From Siphlonurus alternatus (lineage: Eukaryota > Arthropoda > Insecta > Ephemeroptera > Siphlonuridae), in contig OX463778.1 in the NCBI GenBank assembly GCA_949825025.1, positions 43,440,646 to 43,504,645 on the forward strand: 64,000 nucleotides of DNA, in the 5' to 3' direction. Below the pieces are notes generated by a model. That model was not told the origin of the DNA. It saw nothing but the letters and a program-made list of their open reading frames with translations, and ran no database searches. This document shows, piece after piece, positions 25,501 to 37,220 of the stretch. The first letter of the stretch is position 1; each line of letters opens with the position of its first letter. A program made the position numbers and the translations under genes.

Positions 25501-28500
25501 CGAAAAACAAAAACAACTTTTGTAAAGTACTATTTATAAATTAGTACAGAATGGGAGAGGGGGAGTGACAATGCTTTTATGTTTTACAAATAACAAAGAT
25601 AATAATGTATATTAATATTGTATAATTATTATTATAAAGTAGAATACCAATTTTTATTGTAAATCTTGAGGTTATTTTAATAGTAATGATATATATAAAT
25701 ATGAACTTTATATTTACCTCGGTTCTGACAAAGATTTAATATTAAAATTAAATAATTATTACTGTACAGTAATTGATATGTGTCTATTTTTGTGCATAAT
25801 AAATAGTTAATTATTATAAAAAAAATATATATATTACAACAACTTCCTTTTTATCCGTGCCTTGTTGAAAATTCATTGGCCTAGAACTTTGCTGCTACTT
25901 TTGTCCATGTTGTCTACATTGTTGCTATACAAACAATGCTATTGATGTTACTCACCATAAGCTGTTGTTTCTTTATCTGTCACTCTCTCTATCTTATGTA
26001 TCATCCGAGCCCCCGAGTATCCATCCTCCCCCCCCCCCTCTTTCATAATTATACACCTTTTTGTGTTGAAAAAATACCACCTATCCGTACTGTCCAATCG
26101 TTTTCAAGAAATTATTTGAAGTTAAGTGATATTGAGGTAAAAAAATTTTAAAGTAAATTAAAGTTGATAACAAAAATTCAAATCAAAGTCAAACATATCT
26201 AGTTATCTACAAAAAAAAAATATAGTTACAATTTTTTTCTTATTATTTTTACTATTTGAAATCATAAAATGACATTATGACAGGGTATTAAAATGATTTT
26301 GCTACTTAGTTTCTTTCATAAAGAAACTTATATTAAATACATCTGCTCGTAAATTTTAAATTACAAATATATATAATATTGTTTTTAAAAAAATCAATTT
26401 CATATTATTTATAAAAAAAAAATCGGGATCAATCGGAAAGTTAGGAGCGGCGGAAATTGTGTTGCTTTTAACGAGCATGTACTGTGATTGTAATGTTGGG
26501 GCTAGACATCTGATGAACAGCTTGCTTTTGCATGAGTGCCATATAAGGTAAAATAGTTTGAACTATTTCACCTTGCCAATGTTGAATGACACGAGAAATC
26601 GCTAAAACAGGAACGAAGTTTTTGCAAGTTTCAGTGTTTTAATAATTCTCGAGTCATCTCAAGAAGCGCGAGCACGTGGCTGCATGAATGACTTGTGTTG
26701 TGTGAATGCCTCGCAGAAATGCGATCAACTTTCTCGACTAAATCTTTCTCACACAGTTAAAAACTAGACATCACTTAAATATAACTTTATCACATCGCTC
26801 CAAAACAAAACTATCTTATTAAAAATGTAAATTAATAGTCGAATTCTATAAAGCTATCTTCTAGTAGAGTATTGACCTCATTTTTTTTATTGCAGAAATG
26901 GAAAGAGCGTGCAAAGTTATGCTACCCTGATTTTTTTCAAATTTTTTAGAGCCCGGGAACTATTTTTAAAAAATTATTGAAAGTTCTTTTTGTGACGTCA
27001 CGAGACGCCGCTCCTTAAGAAAAAGATAGGACTTGCCGCCACGTGACGTCACAAGAAGGACTTTCAATAATTTTTTAAAAATACTTCCCGGGCTCTAAAA
27101 AATCTGAAAAAAATCAGGGTAGCATAATTTTGCACGCTCTTTCCATTTCTGCAATAAAAAAAATTGAGGTCAATATTTTAAATAAGCCAACACCAAGCAG
27201 TGGAGAATTTATACGTTATTGGAATGTAAACGAACTCAAAATTGCCAAAAAAGCCGCCATAGAACCAGACAGCCCAGAGAGAGGCTAATTTATAGAATTT
27301 ATGCTGCAACCCGCTTTGCTTTTAAGTTAAACTATTTGCCTAGTTTTCAGGGGCTATGGTTTGGCTAATATTTTTTTTTTCTGACGTACGTAGACCGTCG
27401 TAGACGCATTAAACTACTAGTAAAATTTTCTCGACAAGAAGACATTCAGTTCCATGGTTTGAGCAAATGTATTTTACCTTTTAAAATAAATTAAGAAGCT
27501 GCAGCACCGGCTAGTTTTGGAGCGAGGTGCTGACCTTATATCACTAGTAAATAAGTTGCACATAAACACAAACCACCTCACGTAGTCAAACACGTCAGAG
27601 AGGACACTTTTGTTTCGTTAGATCCACTTGCAAAGTAACAATTAATTGCATTAATTATTAACCTACTCTTATAATACTATATGCATTTTGTAGGGTCTAC
27701 AAAATTTCTTTTTTGTTGTTATTGTTGTTTATTTCGTCCAACGGACTTTTAAGGTGAGAAAGAAAAAAATATTGACTTCCATAAAACCATGGGAACTAAA
27801 AAATATAATATATTTTTTTCTTTTATAAATTTTATTGAGGAAGTCAATATTTCTAAATTTAATGATTTCTTAATTTTTTTATAATATTTTACAGTCAATA
27901 ATATATTTTACTTTTTTAGATAAACATAATTATCATGAAACATCATTCTTTATATCACACTCATTTCTATTTCCCTTGTAATTTATAACCTTTCTTCAAT
28001 CAAATTTTCATACCACGATTTTTTACTATTATTTTTTTTTAATTGAAATTGAAAACATATTGATCATTCTAAATTCTAAATAAGTTGAGTTGATGAACAA
28101 GAATATAAATAAAATTGGCGTAAAAAAGAAAATTAATTGCATAATTATGCTCATATTCTTACCGGTCATTCCAATATTTAAAAAAATATATAATTGAATG
28201 CAACTAATTAATTAATTAAATCACGGTAAACAAATATAATAGACTCTCAATTAATATATATTATATACATTAAATATTTACTATCACAACGTTTACATGA
28301 AGGTGTTTAATGTGTATTCGTTGACGACGCCTCGTAAGAATAACATTATCCGTCGTCAACGAATACGCATTAATATAAACACCGTCATGTAAACGTACTG
28401 TATGTTTCTTTTTCATAACTGAAATATTTCAACCCCACTTTAACGTTAATATTGTCGTGGTATGAAAGGTCCAACTTGTGTTGGGAGATTATCCGTCCTG

Positions 28501-29422
28501 TCCTGCTTACACAGCCGAGGGCAGTCCGCGAGTGACAGACGTGGCTAGCTGCGTGGACTGTCCGGCGTGAGAGCTAGCACCACCCCCAGGCGGCCAGGCG
28601 AGTCTTACAGCCACGGCCGTCTCCTCCAACTCCCAAAATAAGTCCAAGTGTACAGTTGCCGCGGCTGATGCGTATTCGTATACCTACATGTTTTTTATGT
28701 GTTATTATTATTACTATCCTTAATCCTGTGTTATCTGTGTGTACTTGTACGTATATTTTATGCAGCAAGCAGAAAGTATCGATGTTGGTTGTAATGTTTT
28801 TTTTTTTTAATGTATGATCACTGTGTAGCTAATTATTATTATAACCACCAGTGTTTATTTTTCTATGTGTGTAATATTTTATTATATATATATTTCTTTT
28901 TTTAGGAGTAATTTTAATTTAATACTGATAAAAATTTACTTCAAATTTAAGTATTACTTAAAAAATAAAAATTAAATCAAATTGTTGTATATTAATTATT
29001 AAATAATTTGTTGTTATTTTAAGTGTGTGTAAATTTTTTCAGTATTGTTGTATATTATATCTTAACCTCTTCTATATATATAAACAAAACTTTTAATTAA
29101 AAACAAACGTATTTAAAAAAGAATTTAAGTATTAATATCCCTACTATTTGTTGTTATTTTTTTATGTAATATCCTTATTGTTTATTCTTATGTGTGTGTG
29201 CTATTTAATCGTGCTAAGCTAAATGTTATTGCTGTTTGTTTACCGTTCGTGGCACCAACTTGCCTTGCGTCGTGTGTTCTAGCCAAGTTCATGCCAGACG
29301 AGCCCCAGCACGCCGCTCCGGGCATGTACCCAATGCAGATGGCCCCCGTGCCTCAGCAGGTTCCGGGGGCCGTGGTTCCCGCAGCAGCAGGGGCCGCCCC
29401 AACTCTCAAATCTGCAGCCTAA
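18795..29422 (+). CDS. nSyb: Synaptobrevin / VAMP, neuronal type (v-SNARE)
   Basis: This gene encodes the vesicle SNARE that pairs with syntaxin and SNAP-25 to drive synaptic vesicle fusion. Exons: 18795-18796 (the AT of the start codon, ending the 5' UTR exon), 20787-20931, 22785-22863, 22928-23007, 23155-23206, then alternative terminal exons. All junctions have GT-AG ends and continuous phase. The protein has a proline/glycine-rich head (1-30), an R-SNARE helix (about 31-91) with the zero-layer arginine at 64 in [16 protein letters not shown], a basic linker [12 protein letters not shown] (91-102) and one membrane anchor (103-119). Residues 31-102 are close to animal VAMP2. With the exon at 29283 the protein is 165 aa. 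Introns hold MITEs and microsatellites. Identity is very secure; which 3' exon is used in vivo is not. Confidence 0.96.
19468..19527. repeat. (TA)n microsatellite
   Basis: A pure TA run in the first intron of the synaptobrevin gene. Confidence 0.95.
23906..23919 (+). CDS. nSyb: Synaptobrevin alternative 3' exon (short tail)
   Basis: A pyrimidine-rich tract and TTGCAG at 23905 are followed by CCAACTTCATGTAA. Joined in phase to the T left by the membrane-anchor exon it gives the tail SNFM and a stop, a 123-residue protein like vertebrate VAMPs with a very short luminal end. The stop overlaps a consensus donor (CAT|GTAAGA at 23916), so the same exon can also act as a 10-base microexon. Acceptor and phase are seen; use of either form is inferred. 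Confidence 0.65.
25015..25087 (+). CDS. nSyb: Synaptobrevin candidate alternative 3' exon
   Basis: TCTTCTTCACAG precedes position 25015. Joined directly to the anchor exon it ends the protein after a single serine. Joined through the 10-base microexon at 23906-23915 it stays open for 24 further codons ([14 protein letters not shown] and on) to TAA at 25085-25087, giving a 146-residue protein. AATAAA follows near 25136. The acceptor is good, but nothing else independently supports coding. Confidence 0.4.
26872..27173. mobile_element. Near-palindromic 302-bp MITE, TA duplication (copy 1)
   Basis: Almost the whole element is one inverted repeat: left arm TTGACCTCA...GCAGAAATGGAAAGAGCG...GGGAACTATTT, right arm its reverse complement ending GGTCAA, with TGACGTCACG near the centre on both arms. 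TA flanks both ends (26870-26871 and 27174-27175), as for Tc1/mariner-type elements. A second copy lies at 45146-45439. It sits in the last synaptobrevin intron and has no coding frame. Confidence 0.82.
28289..28396. mobile_element. Short hairpin MITE
   Basis: Inverted arms ACGTTTACATGAAGGTGTTT and its near reverse complement ending CATGTAAACGT, continuing inward to GTATTCGTTGACGACG, with a short loop. The arm end recurs once with one mismatch at 50418-50436, so this belongs to a family. No gene content. Confidence 0.7.
28515..28570 (+). CDS. nSyb: Synaptobrevin candidate alternative 3' exon
   Basis: CTGCTTACACAG precedes CCGAGGGCAGTCC. The same T|CC junction phase as the other terminal exons gives an 18-residue tail [18 protein letters not shown] and a stop, inside a GC-rich island. 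No polyadenylation signal is obvious close by. It is offered because acceptor, phase and base composition agree; it may be chance. Confidence 0.3.
29283..29422 (+). CDS. nSyb: Synaptobrevin 3' exon with proline-rich luminal tail
   Basis: CGTGTGTTCTAG precedes position 29283. In phase with the anchor exon it adds 46 residues starting [20 protein letters not shown], rich in proline, alanine, methionine and glutamine, and ends at TAA 29420-29422. A similar Pro-rich luminal tail is known for insect neuronal synaptobrevin, which supports this as a real isoform. An AATAAA begins inside the stop codon at 29421; a later one near 29616 is a likelier poly(A) signal. Confidence 0.85.
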
Positions 29423-29429
29423 TAAAAAA

Positions 29430-32400
29430 AAAGATCCTTTTTACTTTCAATTTCCTTCAAATACGGTCTCTTTTATTTATTTATTCTTCTCTCTTTCTTT
29501 TTACAAAAACTGGTATTTTTTGTTTTACCGATATACAATATATATTATATAATTATATTTAAATGTTACTGCTAAATTTCTTTTTCTGATAACTCTAATT
29601 TATAATTTCATTAATAATAAAGTCAATTTTAATAATAAAATCTAAAAAGAAATTGTATTAAATGATAATACAATTTATAAATTCTAATGACATATAATTC
29701 TAGAATGAAACTATCAAATGAGTTATCAGAAAACATGCCTTGCCATATTATATTTGCTGCTACAATACCTTCTATTTGCTTGTGTGATTTTATAGTTTTT
29801 AAACCGTTAATCATCAACCCCATTTCGCCTTGTCACCTCTCCAATCCTGGCTATATCATAGGAATACAAAATATTATTATAAAAAAAACACCATATATTA
29901 TTCAAGAAAATTGTGTGTTTGAATGTGAAATTTTTATCGTAATTATATTATATATATTTTGTTCTTTTCCTTCTTAAAAAAAATCAAAATATTTTCAACC
30001 ATTGTAATTGTGAATGTCTCCCTCTCTCTATAAAAATAAAAATAAATAAAATTAAAAGTCCCTGTGTCCATGGCTGAGAATATTTTGAGTAGAAAAATTG
30101 TAAAATCTTGCACGTGTGATGATTATTTTCATTATTTAAATCTCTCATCTAAAATTATGTCGAGTAAAAAAAAAAAGGAAAAAAAAAGAAGAGATTAAAA
30201 AATTCACACATTCCAGTTATGTAAAGTAATCATAAAAAAAAAATGAGAAAGAAAATACTCTAGCCTATAATAATAATAATAAATACAGAATATTATTATC
30301 TATGTAATTATTATAAAATGAGACTCATTAAAAACATTCTGTAATATAGCTGAATGAATGTAGATATAAATTATATTGTAGAAAAAATTATTAAATGTTA
30401 ATTTTTCTTTTTATGTATGTACGTTATATCTTATTATGACAAAAAATAATGGGATACTAGTTTTATGTTATATAATTAACTTTTTCTTAAAAAAAATATA
30501 TAAATATATAAATTAGTGACTTAGTAAGTCGCTGATAAATTTTGTGCTGTTGGTATTTATTATACAACCAAAATGTTATTATATCATTAGATTAAAAATA
30601 AATATTAAATTTTTAGTTTTTGTGTCATTATCATGGTGAAATACGAAAGGGTTAAACACTGCTTCAATTAATTAAATCACCACTTCATCGAAAATAATAT
30701 TGAAGGCAAAAAATACATACACAGCAAATAATAATCAATAAAACTAAAACTAATTCACTGAAAACTTTTAGTCATTTCATGTTGAGCTGTAGAAAATTTT
30801 GTGCTACCCCTTTACGGACAACAATGTACATGGAAATACAATAATAATAATGAATAATAAAACTTATAATATCACCTTACATATCTTGGTATAATTATTT
30901 CTCATCCAAGCTTAATTAAACCACTGCCAATATGAAACATAAAAATTTATTTATCCATAGTCGTTTCTTAAAGAATGTAAGATAAAGTAAAAACTGATGG
31001 AGCAGTACAAAGAATTATATGGGTGTAGATTATAGTAAGCTGTTCCTCTCGATCATTATACTACTTCTACTACAACTGTATTATTTCATTAATAAAAATA
31101 AAAGGCAGTAATTTAACTTTAAACTATCCTGAATGAATAGAAAAATTTCTACAGGGTGAAAAGGAATTTATGAAAAAAAAATATTAAATTATTTGGACAA
31201 AAATATAACTTTAATTTGGTGCATTACACATTTTAGAGCAGAAAAATTCTACAGAGTTGCATATACAGTACATGTAATATAATATTTACACTTAGATTAC
31301 TTAGAAGCAAATATAGTCAAAGGTAACTAACTAAAATGGAATGGACGAGATTTTACCTCATGGCTAGACTAGAAACTCACCTCCCCTGCACTGCCACATG
31401 TGCACAACAGTCTATAAAGAAATTCACTGTCAATATATGGTAATTAAAACAATTTAATATATGCATGATCATCTGTTCCAGACAAACTAGATACTTTGAT
31501 ATCTATATACTGTTTCAACTGACATGCTTGCAACCTTTTGAAGAAATTTAATAATTAATTTATATTCTAAAACTTTTTCATGTAACATGTTGTTTATTAG
31601 CAGTCTTTAAATATATGAAAAAAATTCCTCTGGTATGACAGTAGTTTTAAATAAAGAAAAAACATAAGAAGTTTTGTCAAACAAAACCTGAATGTACCCA
31701 TTTTTTTATAAAAACAATATTACTTTTCATATTTTACAATGCTTACAACATGTTTATAATCAACACATATTAATCGGATTTAAATACAGGCTTTAATTAG
31801 CACTTTTGCAGGGGATATAAGCTTGGGGACTTAGAAATAATATAACAAAACCATTGTATGCCTGAGGGTTGTGAATATTGACTTGTAACATTTTTAACTT
31901 TCAACAGTATTTGTCTGCATTTTTTTTATTCCCCCCCCCCCTCCCCTTCTTTAATTTTATTATTACCTTGTTGTTATTTTTGGAAGTTACTAACAACATA
32001 AGTCACGTAACAGCATTGATAGGAAATTCTTTAACAGTTGATTAAACCAATAAATATGCCTAGTTCATTTCCCAGCACTTATAATAAATAATAATAATAC
32101 GGAATTGGAAATTTTAAAGGTACATCTTGCATGATTGTATAAAAAATGTTAGGTGGTTGTGGAAAAGAATCAACTAATCTTATGGGTATATCGGGTTAGG
32201 TAGGAAGGAGGGTGGAGAACTAACCATCTATGTGGGGGTAAAAATTAAAATCAACCAACCTTAAGACATTATGCTTAGATTTAGAGGATAATAGACACAA
32301 TCACCCCCCCTCCCCAAAATAAAAAATGTACATTTGTAGTATTTCAAACAAGGGATGTAATTAAATACTAAAGTATGTCAAATGTAGGATGATACCCTGC

Positions 32401-35400
32401 CAAAATGGTGGCTATAGAAACAGAAACATGGAAGAGTTTGAAAATAGCAATATGACCTTACATTCGATTTTAGAGTGCATTTGTAGCATTTCCACAACTG
32501 TAAGAAATTGCATTTTTATGCACTCCAAAATATACAATAGCAACAAAGAAAATTAATTATTAAATATTAATTATAATCTAAAATTGTAAAGTAAGCACAG
32601 CTCTCAAATTTAGAGCTCCAAAGAGAGTACAGAATAAGGTAAAAGATTTTATGTTCTGATGTACACACTTCAGATTATTTTATTAATTTTTTTTTTTTTA
32701 TATAATTTATGATACCATTATGTCGTTGCAATATAGTAGGCCTATTTGTATAATATTACAATCAATAACAATTAAAAAAATCAAAACAATACAAAGTATC
32801 ATTTTAGGCCAATATGTACTTGACTTTGCATTCATCTAATACTATGAAACAAAAAGAAAGAAGACTGTATTATAATTATTATGTGCATAACAATCCATAT
32901 TTAAATGTTTCATGGTCGGATATCTTTCAAATACAAGAAATAAATTCATGTTATCAAAGCTCATTTGTATACTTGAATGTTAATTATATCATAGCTAATT
33001 ATTGGCCTAACTAAAAAAAAAAAAAAAAAAATCTATCTTGTACTATTCATTTTAAAAATTACTTGAATTTGTGCTGTTCTTATAAGGAAATAATAGAGAT
33101 CACAAGTATGATCACATTAATTACAAATTTAGCAGTTCTCACAAGTTTAGACTGTCAAACCAACTTTCAACAAGTGACACTGTCTGTTGTACAAAGATTT
33201 GATTTTAGTAGATGTGACTCCATTATTTCCGTTTTAAGACTACATATCTCATACAGCAAACTAATTTATACTGAGGAACTGAATTTAAAATTTGCATATT
33301 TAAGTAATGTAAAATTAACAATGTTGTGACACTCGCAGCATTAAATACAGTTCCACATCCTTCTTTTACTTAACATAAAATTATTTTTGTAATTTTGTCT
33401 ATAATGTCCTGGAGGAAGATATCAATGCTATTTTTGAGCTTTGATTTAAAATATTGTTGTTTTCTTCTCACTAATTTAGTAAGTTATTGGACGTAATTTT
33501 GTTTGGTTATTGGATGATTATTTAAGAAATAGCAGCAATTCATGAGAATTATATATATAAAAAAAAAGTAAATATTACGATGCAGTACTTAATATATACA
33601 ATTAGAATATGCATAATGAAACAGACACAAATTAAGAGATACATCCAATTAATAGTATAAATATGGCATAAAGCCAAAATACATAGATAGATCATAGATA
33701 GATAATACCAATTCACAACAACAAAATTACATTGGCACTTATTATTTAAATGCAACAATAACACACTAATATATATACAACCTTCTAAAAACTATTTCCA
33801 AGTATGTATACAAGTAATAGAAAAGCTTAGTTTTTTTTATGTAATGCATTCGTTTTTGTTTGGTTTCACTTTTTTTTTATACAAGAAAAAAGTGAATTGT
33901 GTAATTATACTTTTTTTAGAGTGTGTTGTGCGTATAGAATAAAAACATAATAATAATAATAATATTTGTGAGCAGTGACATTCTATTTTAAATAATATTT
34001 CAATATTTCATACTAACAAATAACATAGATCTTTAAATAAGAGAAATATTTGAAGTTAATTTGAGTAAAATTTTCTTCACAATTAACATCGCAATAAAAC
34101 AGATTTTTAAATAACATAATACATCATATTTTATAGGTAATTTATATTTACAGTTACATAGTTACAACTATTAATTATACCATTTTTGATTGGCTCTCGC
34201 ATAGAGTGGAAGATCCATGGTGTGTAGTAGAAAACAAATTACGTTAGATCTTACTCTTTAAGACATATCCATTTCCACATTTGCTGAACCCACTCTTCGT
34301 TACAATTATCATAGTTTGATGACTATACTATTTAAGCAGATTCGATCTTTTAATTGATATCCAGCTGCTCTGCGAATTTGTGTAAACTTTACCAGTGTAT
34401 TATCATATAATAAAGAATACATTATTTAGTATGAAATGTATTAAAATTTCACAAATCACGAGATATAGAGAATACTTTCAATGTATATACCACAACACGT
34501 TAAGTATATTACAACATTAATTTTACCACTCTATACATATTATTACAGCATTTTTATTTGATAATTCACAATAAAATTTCAATAAAAGAGATGTAAATTT
34601 GAAAAGTTTTGTTTTAAAGTGTATGTGTTATTGCAATACAGTACAATTAATAAAATTGTAGTTGAAAAAAACACAATAACAAATTTAGTTTAATAAAATA
34701 ATAATAATAATAATAAAATTGTACAAAAAGTACAGTACCTATTAGTTTAGTGCAATGAAAGAATGACTTGTTAGTAGCCCAGTAGTACGGGACAAAACAC
34801 TTTTTCTTGGTGTTTAGAAAAAGGCATTTAAAGTTGGAATAAACCGTCAATTCACATGATCAACATCAACTGCACACCAAAGGGGCTAATGACGTATCAA
34901 CACAGTAAAAAGTAGCACATGTATAATTACATATATTTTCATTGCTGTTTTAGAAATGGTTTAGAATTCAAGCAGATAAAATGCTGAAGCCATAGCAAAT
35001 ATCATTTATCAAATTACATATATGTATATTGACTCAAGTACAGTAGTGCAAAAAAGGCTTTACTTTGAGTTGTAACCTCAACGGTTGCTTTATGCTTTAT
35101 CTTAAAAATGATGTGTATATAAGAAAATGCCGAGAAGAAAATTATGGCATTGACCTCAAAGGTTAAAGCTTACCACCAGGTTATCAATCATGATAAAACT
35201 TTGATCCTTTTTCTTGCTGATCTAATTCTTGTGCTTTTTTGTGCTACTGTAATGATATACTGTACATGGATTCAATATCAATTGCTGAAAATGCTGTTAT
35301 ATATATTTTTTTAATAAGAAACAATTTTCTTGATCAAGGTTAAGTCACATTTTACAATGGTTCTGAATGTTATAATATAAAAATATTTAATACTTAACCA

Positions 35401-35980
35401 AATAATGCATTTATTCAATTTATTGAGACTAATTGCTTTGAAATACTGTAAAATGATTTAAAATTTAACTAGAGTGCTTAATTAAGATCTTAACTTTCTC
35501 TTTAAAACATAATTTTTCGTTTCTGACTGATACTTTATCAGTATAGTATCACAATGACTCTCGTGTATCATATTTTTGATACAACATTAATTACATCAAT
35601 AAAAGTTATGATAGTAAAATGCAGTAAAATAAAGTAAGGAGAGTGACCTACTCTTAGCTTTCGTTCTTTCTCATAATGCTTTTAAACATTATTTTTAAAA
35701 CTCAATTTTCAATACATTGAAGAAAAAAAAAATAAATAAATAAAATAAAAAATAAGAGTACGTGTTACATTGGATATTTTCTTTCTTCTTAAATTTTGAT
35801 TTGTCAATATCCTAAAACTGTTAAGTGCTGTATTCAAATGAATTTGTAAATCTCTTGTATAATGAGAATCTACAGTACCTCGTATGTAGTTTTTATAAAC
35901 TAAAAATAAAACAACAATAGGCTAAAATTATATTATATTGTGTGCATATAGTATTAGAGATTGTTTGTTTGTGTTTTTGG
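29430..35980. other. AT-rich intergenic region between convergent genes
   Basis: The sequence between the 3' ends of synaptobrevin (plus) and the VOPP1-like gene (minus) is strongly AT-rich, with homopolymer runs and no convincing exon, repeat family or RNA gene. Parts are probably 3' UTR of either gene; several AATAAA signals occur on both strands, so their ends cannot be placed. Confidence 0.6.
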
Positions 35981-35985
35981 AGGAA

Positions 35986-37125
35986 TCACAGTGCCGTGGG
36001 GCTTGAGACTGGGCTTGAGACAGTCTGCGAGGCTTGGTGCGTTGTCTGAGGAGCACGGTCTTCGTCCGAGGGGGACGTGGGAGAGGCGGGGGATGACTGC
36101 TCCTGCGGGCTGCAGGGGGAGGGAGGTGTCATGGGCGACACTGGGTCAGATGAGGGACAGCTCCCTATTGAGGGGCCCTCTTCTGGAGATGGTGAGCCGG
36201 CGGCTGCATCAACCTGCAGCCCCTCGACTTGGGTCCCCGAGGGCCCAGCCTGATCCTGTTGGATCACTGACTCATAGCTGGGAGGGGGGCCATACAGTAC
36301 ATAGGGGTTCATGAGCACGGCAGCAGGAGACACACCGGCAGGCAGGGAAAGAGGAGCAGAGTCGGCACGAGCAGTGCTGTACGAGGGAGGGCTGTCCAGA
36401 TGGTGCAGACCCCCACGAGCATCTGCAACAATATGACTGTTACTCAAGACCCAAAACTTCTTGAGACCATCAGGAGCAATGATTTTGTTTTTAAACAAAT
36501 ATCCAGGGAAGAAAAATTGAACATGATTGTTTGCTCCAAAACATTTCATAGTATTTTATCAACAAAGTGCTATCATAGTATGCGTGACAGTCAGAGAGAT
36601 ACATTGTGCATGAAACTCTTCTAAAAGTTAATAAAAAATTACTGTCTTAGAGAAAAATGATATCATACCACAACACTTTAAAAAAAAAAAAAAAAAGAAG
36701 AAGAAGAAGAAGAAGAAGAAAAAAATCTCTTGCTTCTTTCGGGTTTAAAGTGATCCGGGCTTCAAATAAAAAACTACACTGTCAACAAGAATTGTTGGAG
36801 CTGATTATCATTATTTGAATTATTTTTATCCGTACACACGGGGTTTGGATAAAAATGCGGCTGCAAAGGATGATAGCTTGAGTTTTGTGATGTCACACTG
36901 TACAATAAAACCGATTTGATCATGAGGTGCGACGTCACAAAACTCAGGCTATCGCACTTTGCAACCGCATTTTTGCCAGCTGCACTGTGTTTGGATAAAA
37001 ATAATGCAAATAATAACAATCAACTCCAACATCTCTTGGTGACTGCCTAATTTTTTAATTTGAGGCCTGGGTTGGATGGAAGAGTGGGCCTAATGGCCTA
37101 AATCCCGCCCTCAATAAAGACGATT

Positions 37126-37220
<95 letters not shown>

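Noticed and set aside
29236..29562. Arg/Ser-rich 108-codon frame over the last synaptobrevin exon
   Set aside because: It is the +1 frame of the real terminal exon; the phase from the anchor exon selects the other frame.
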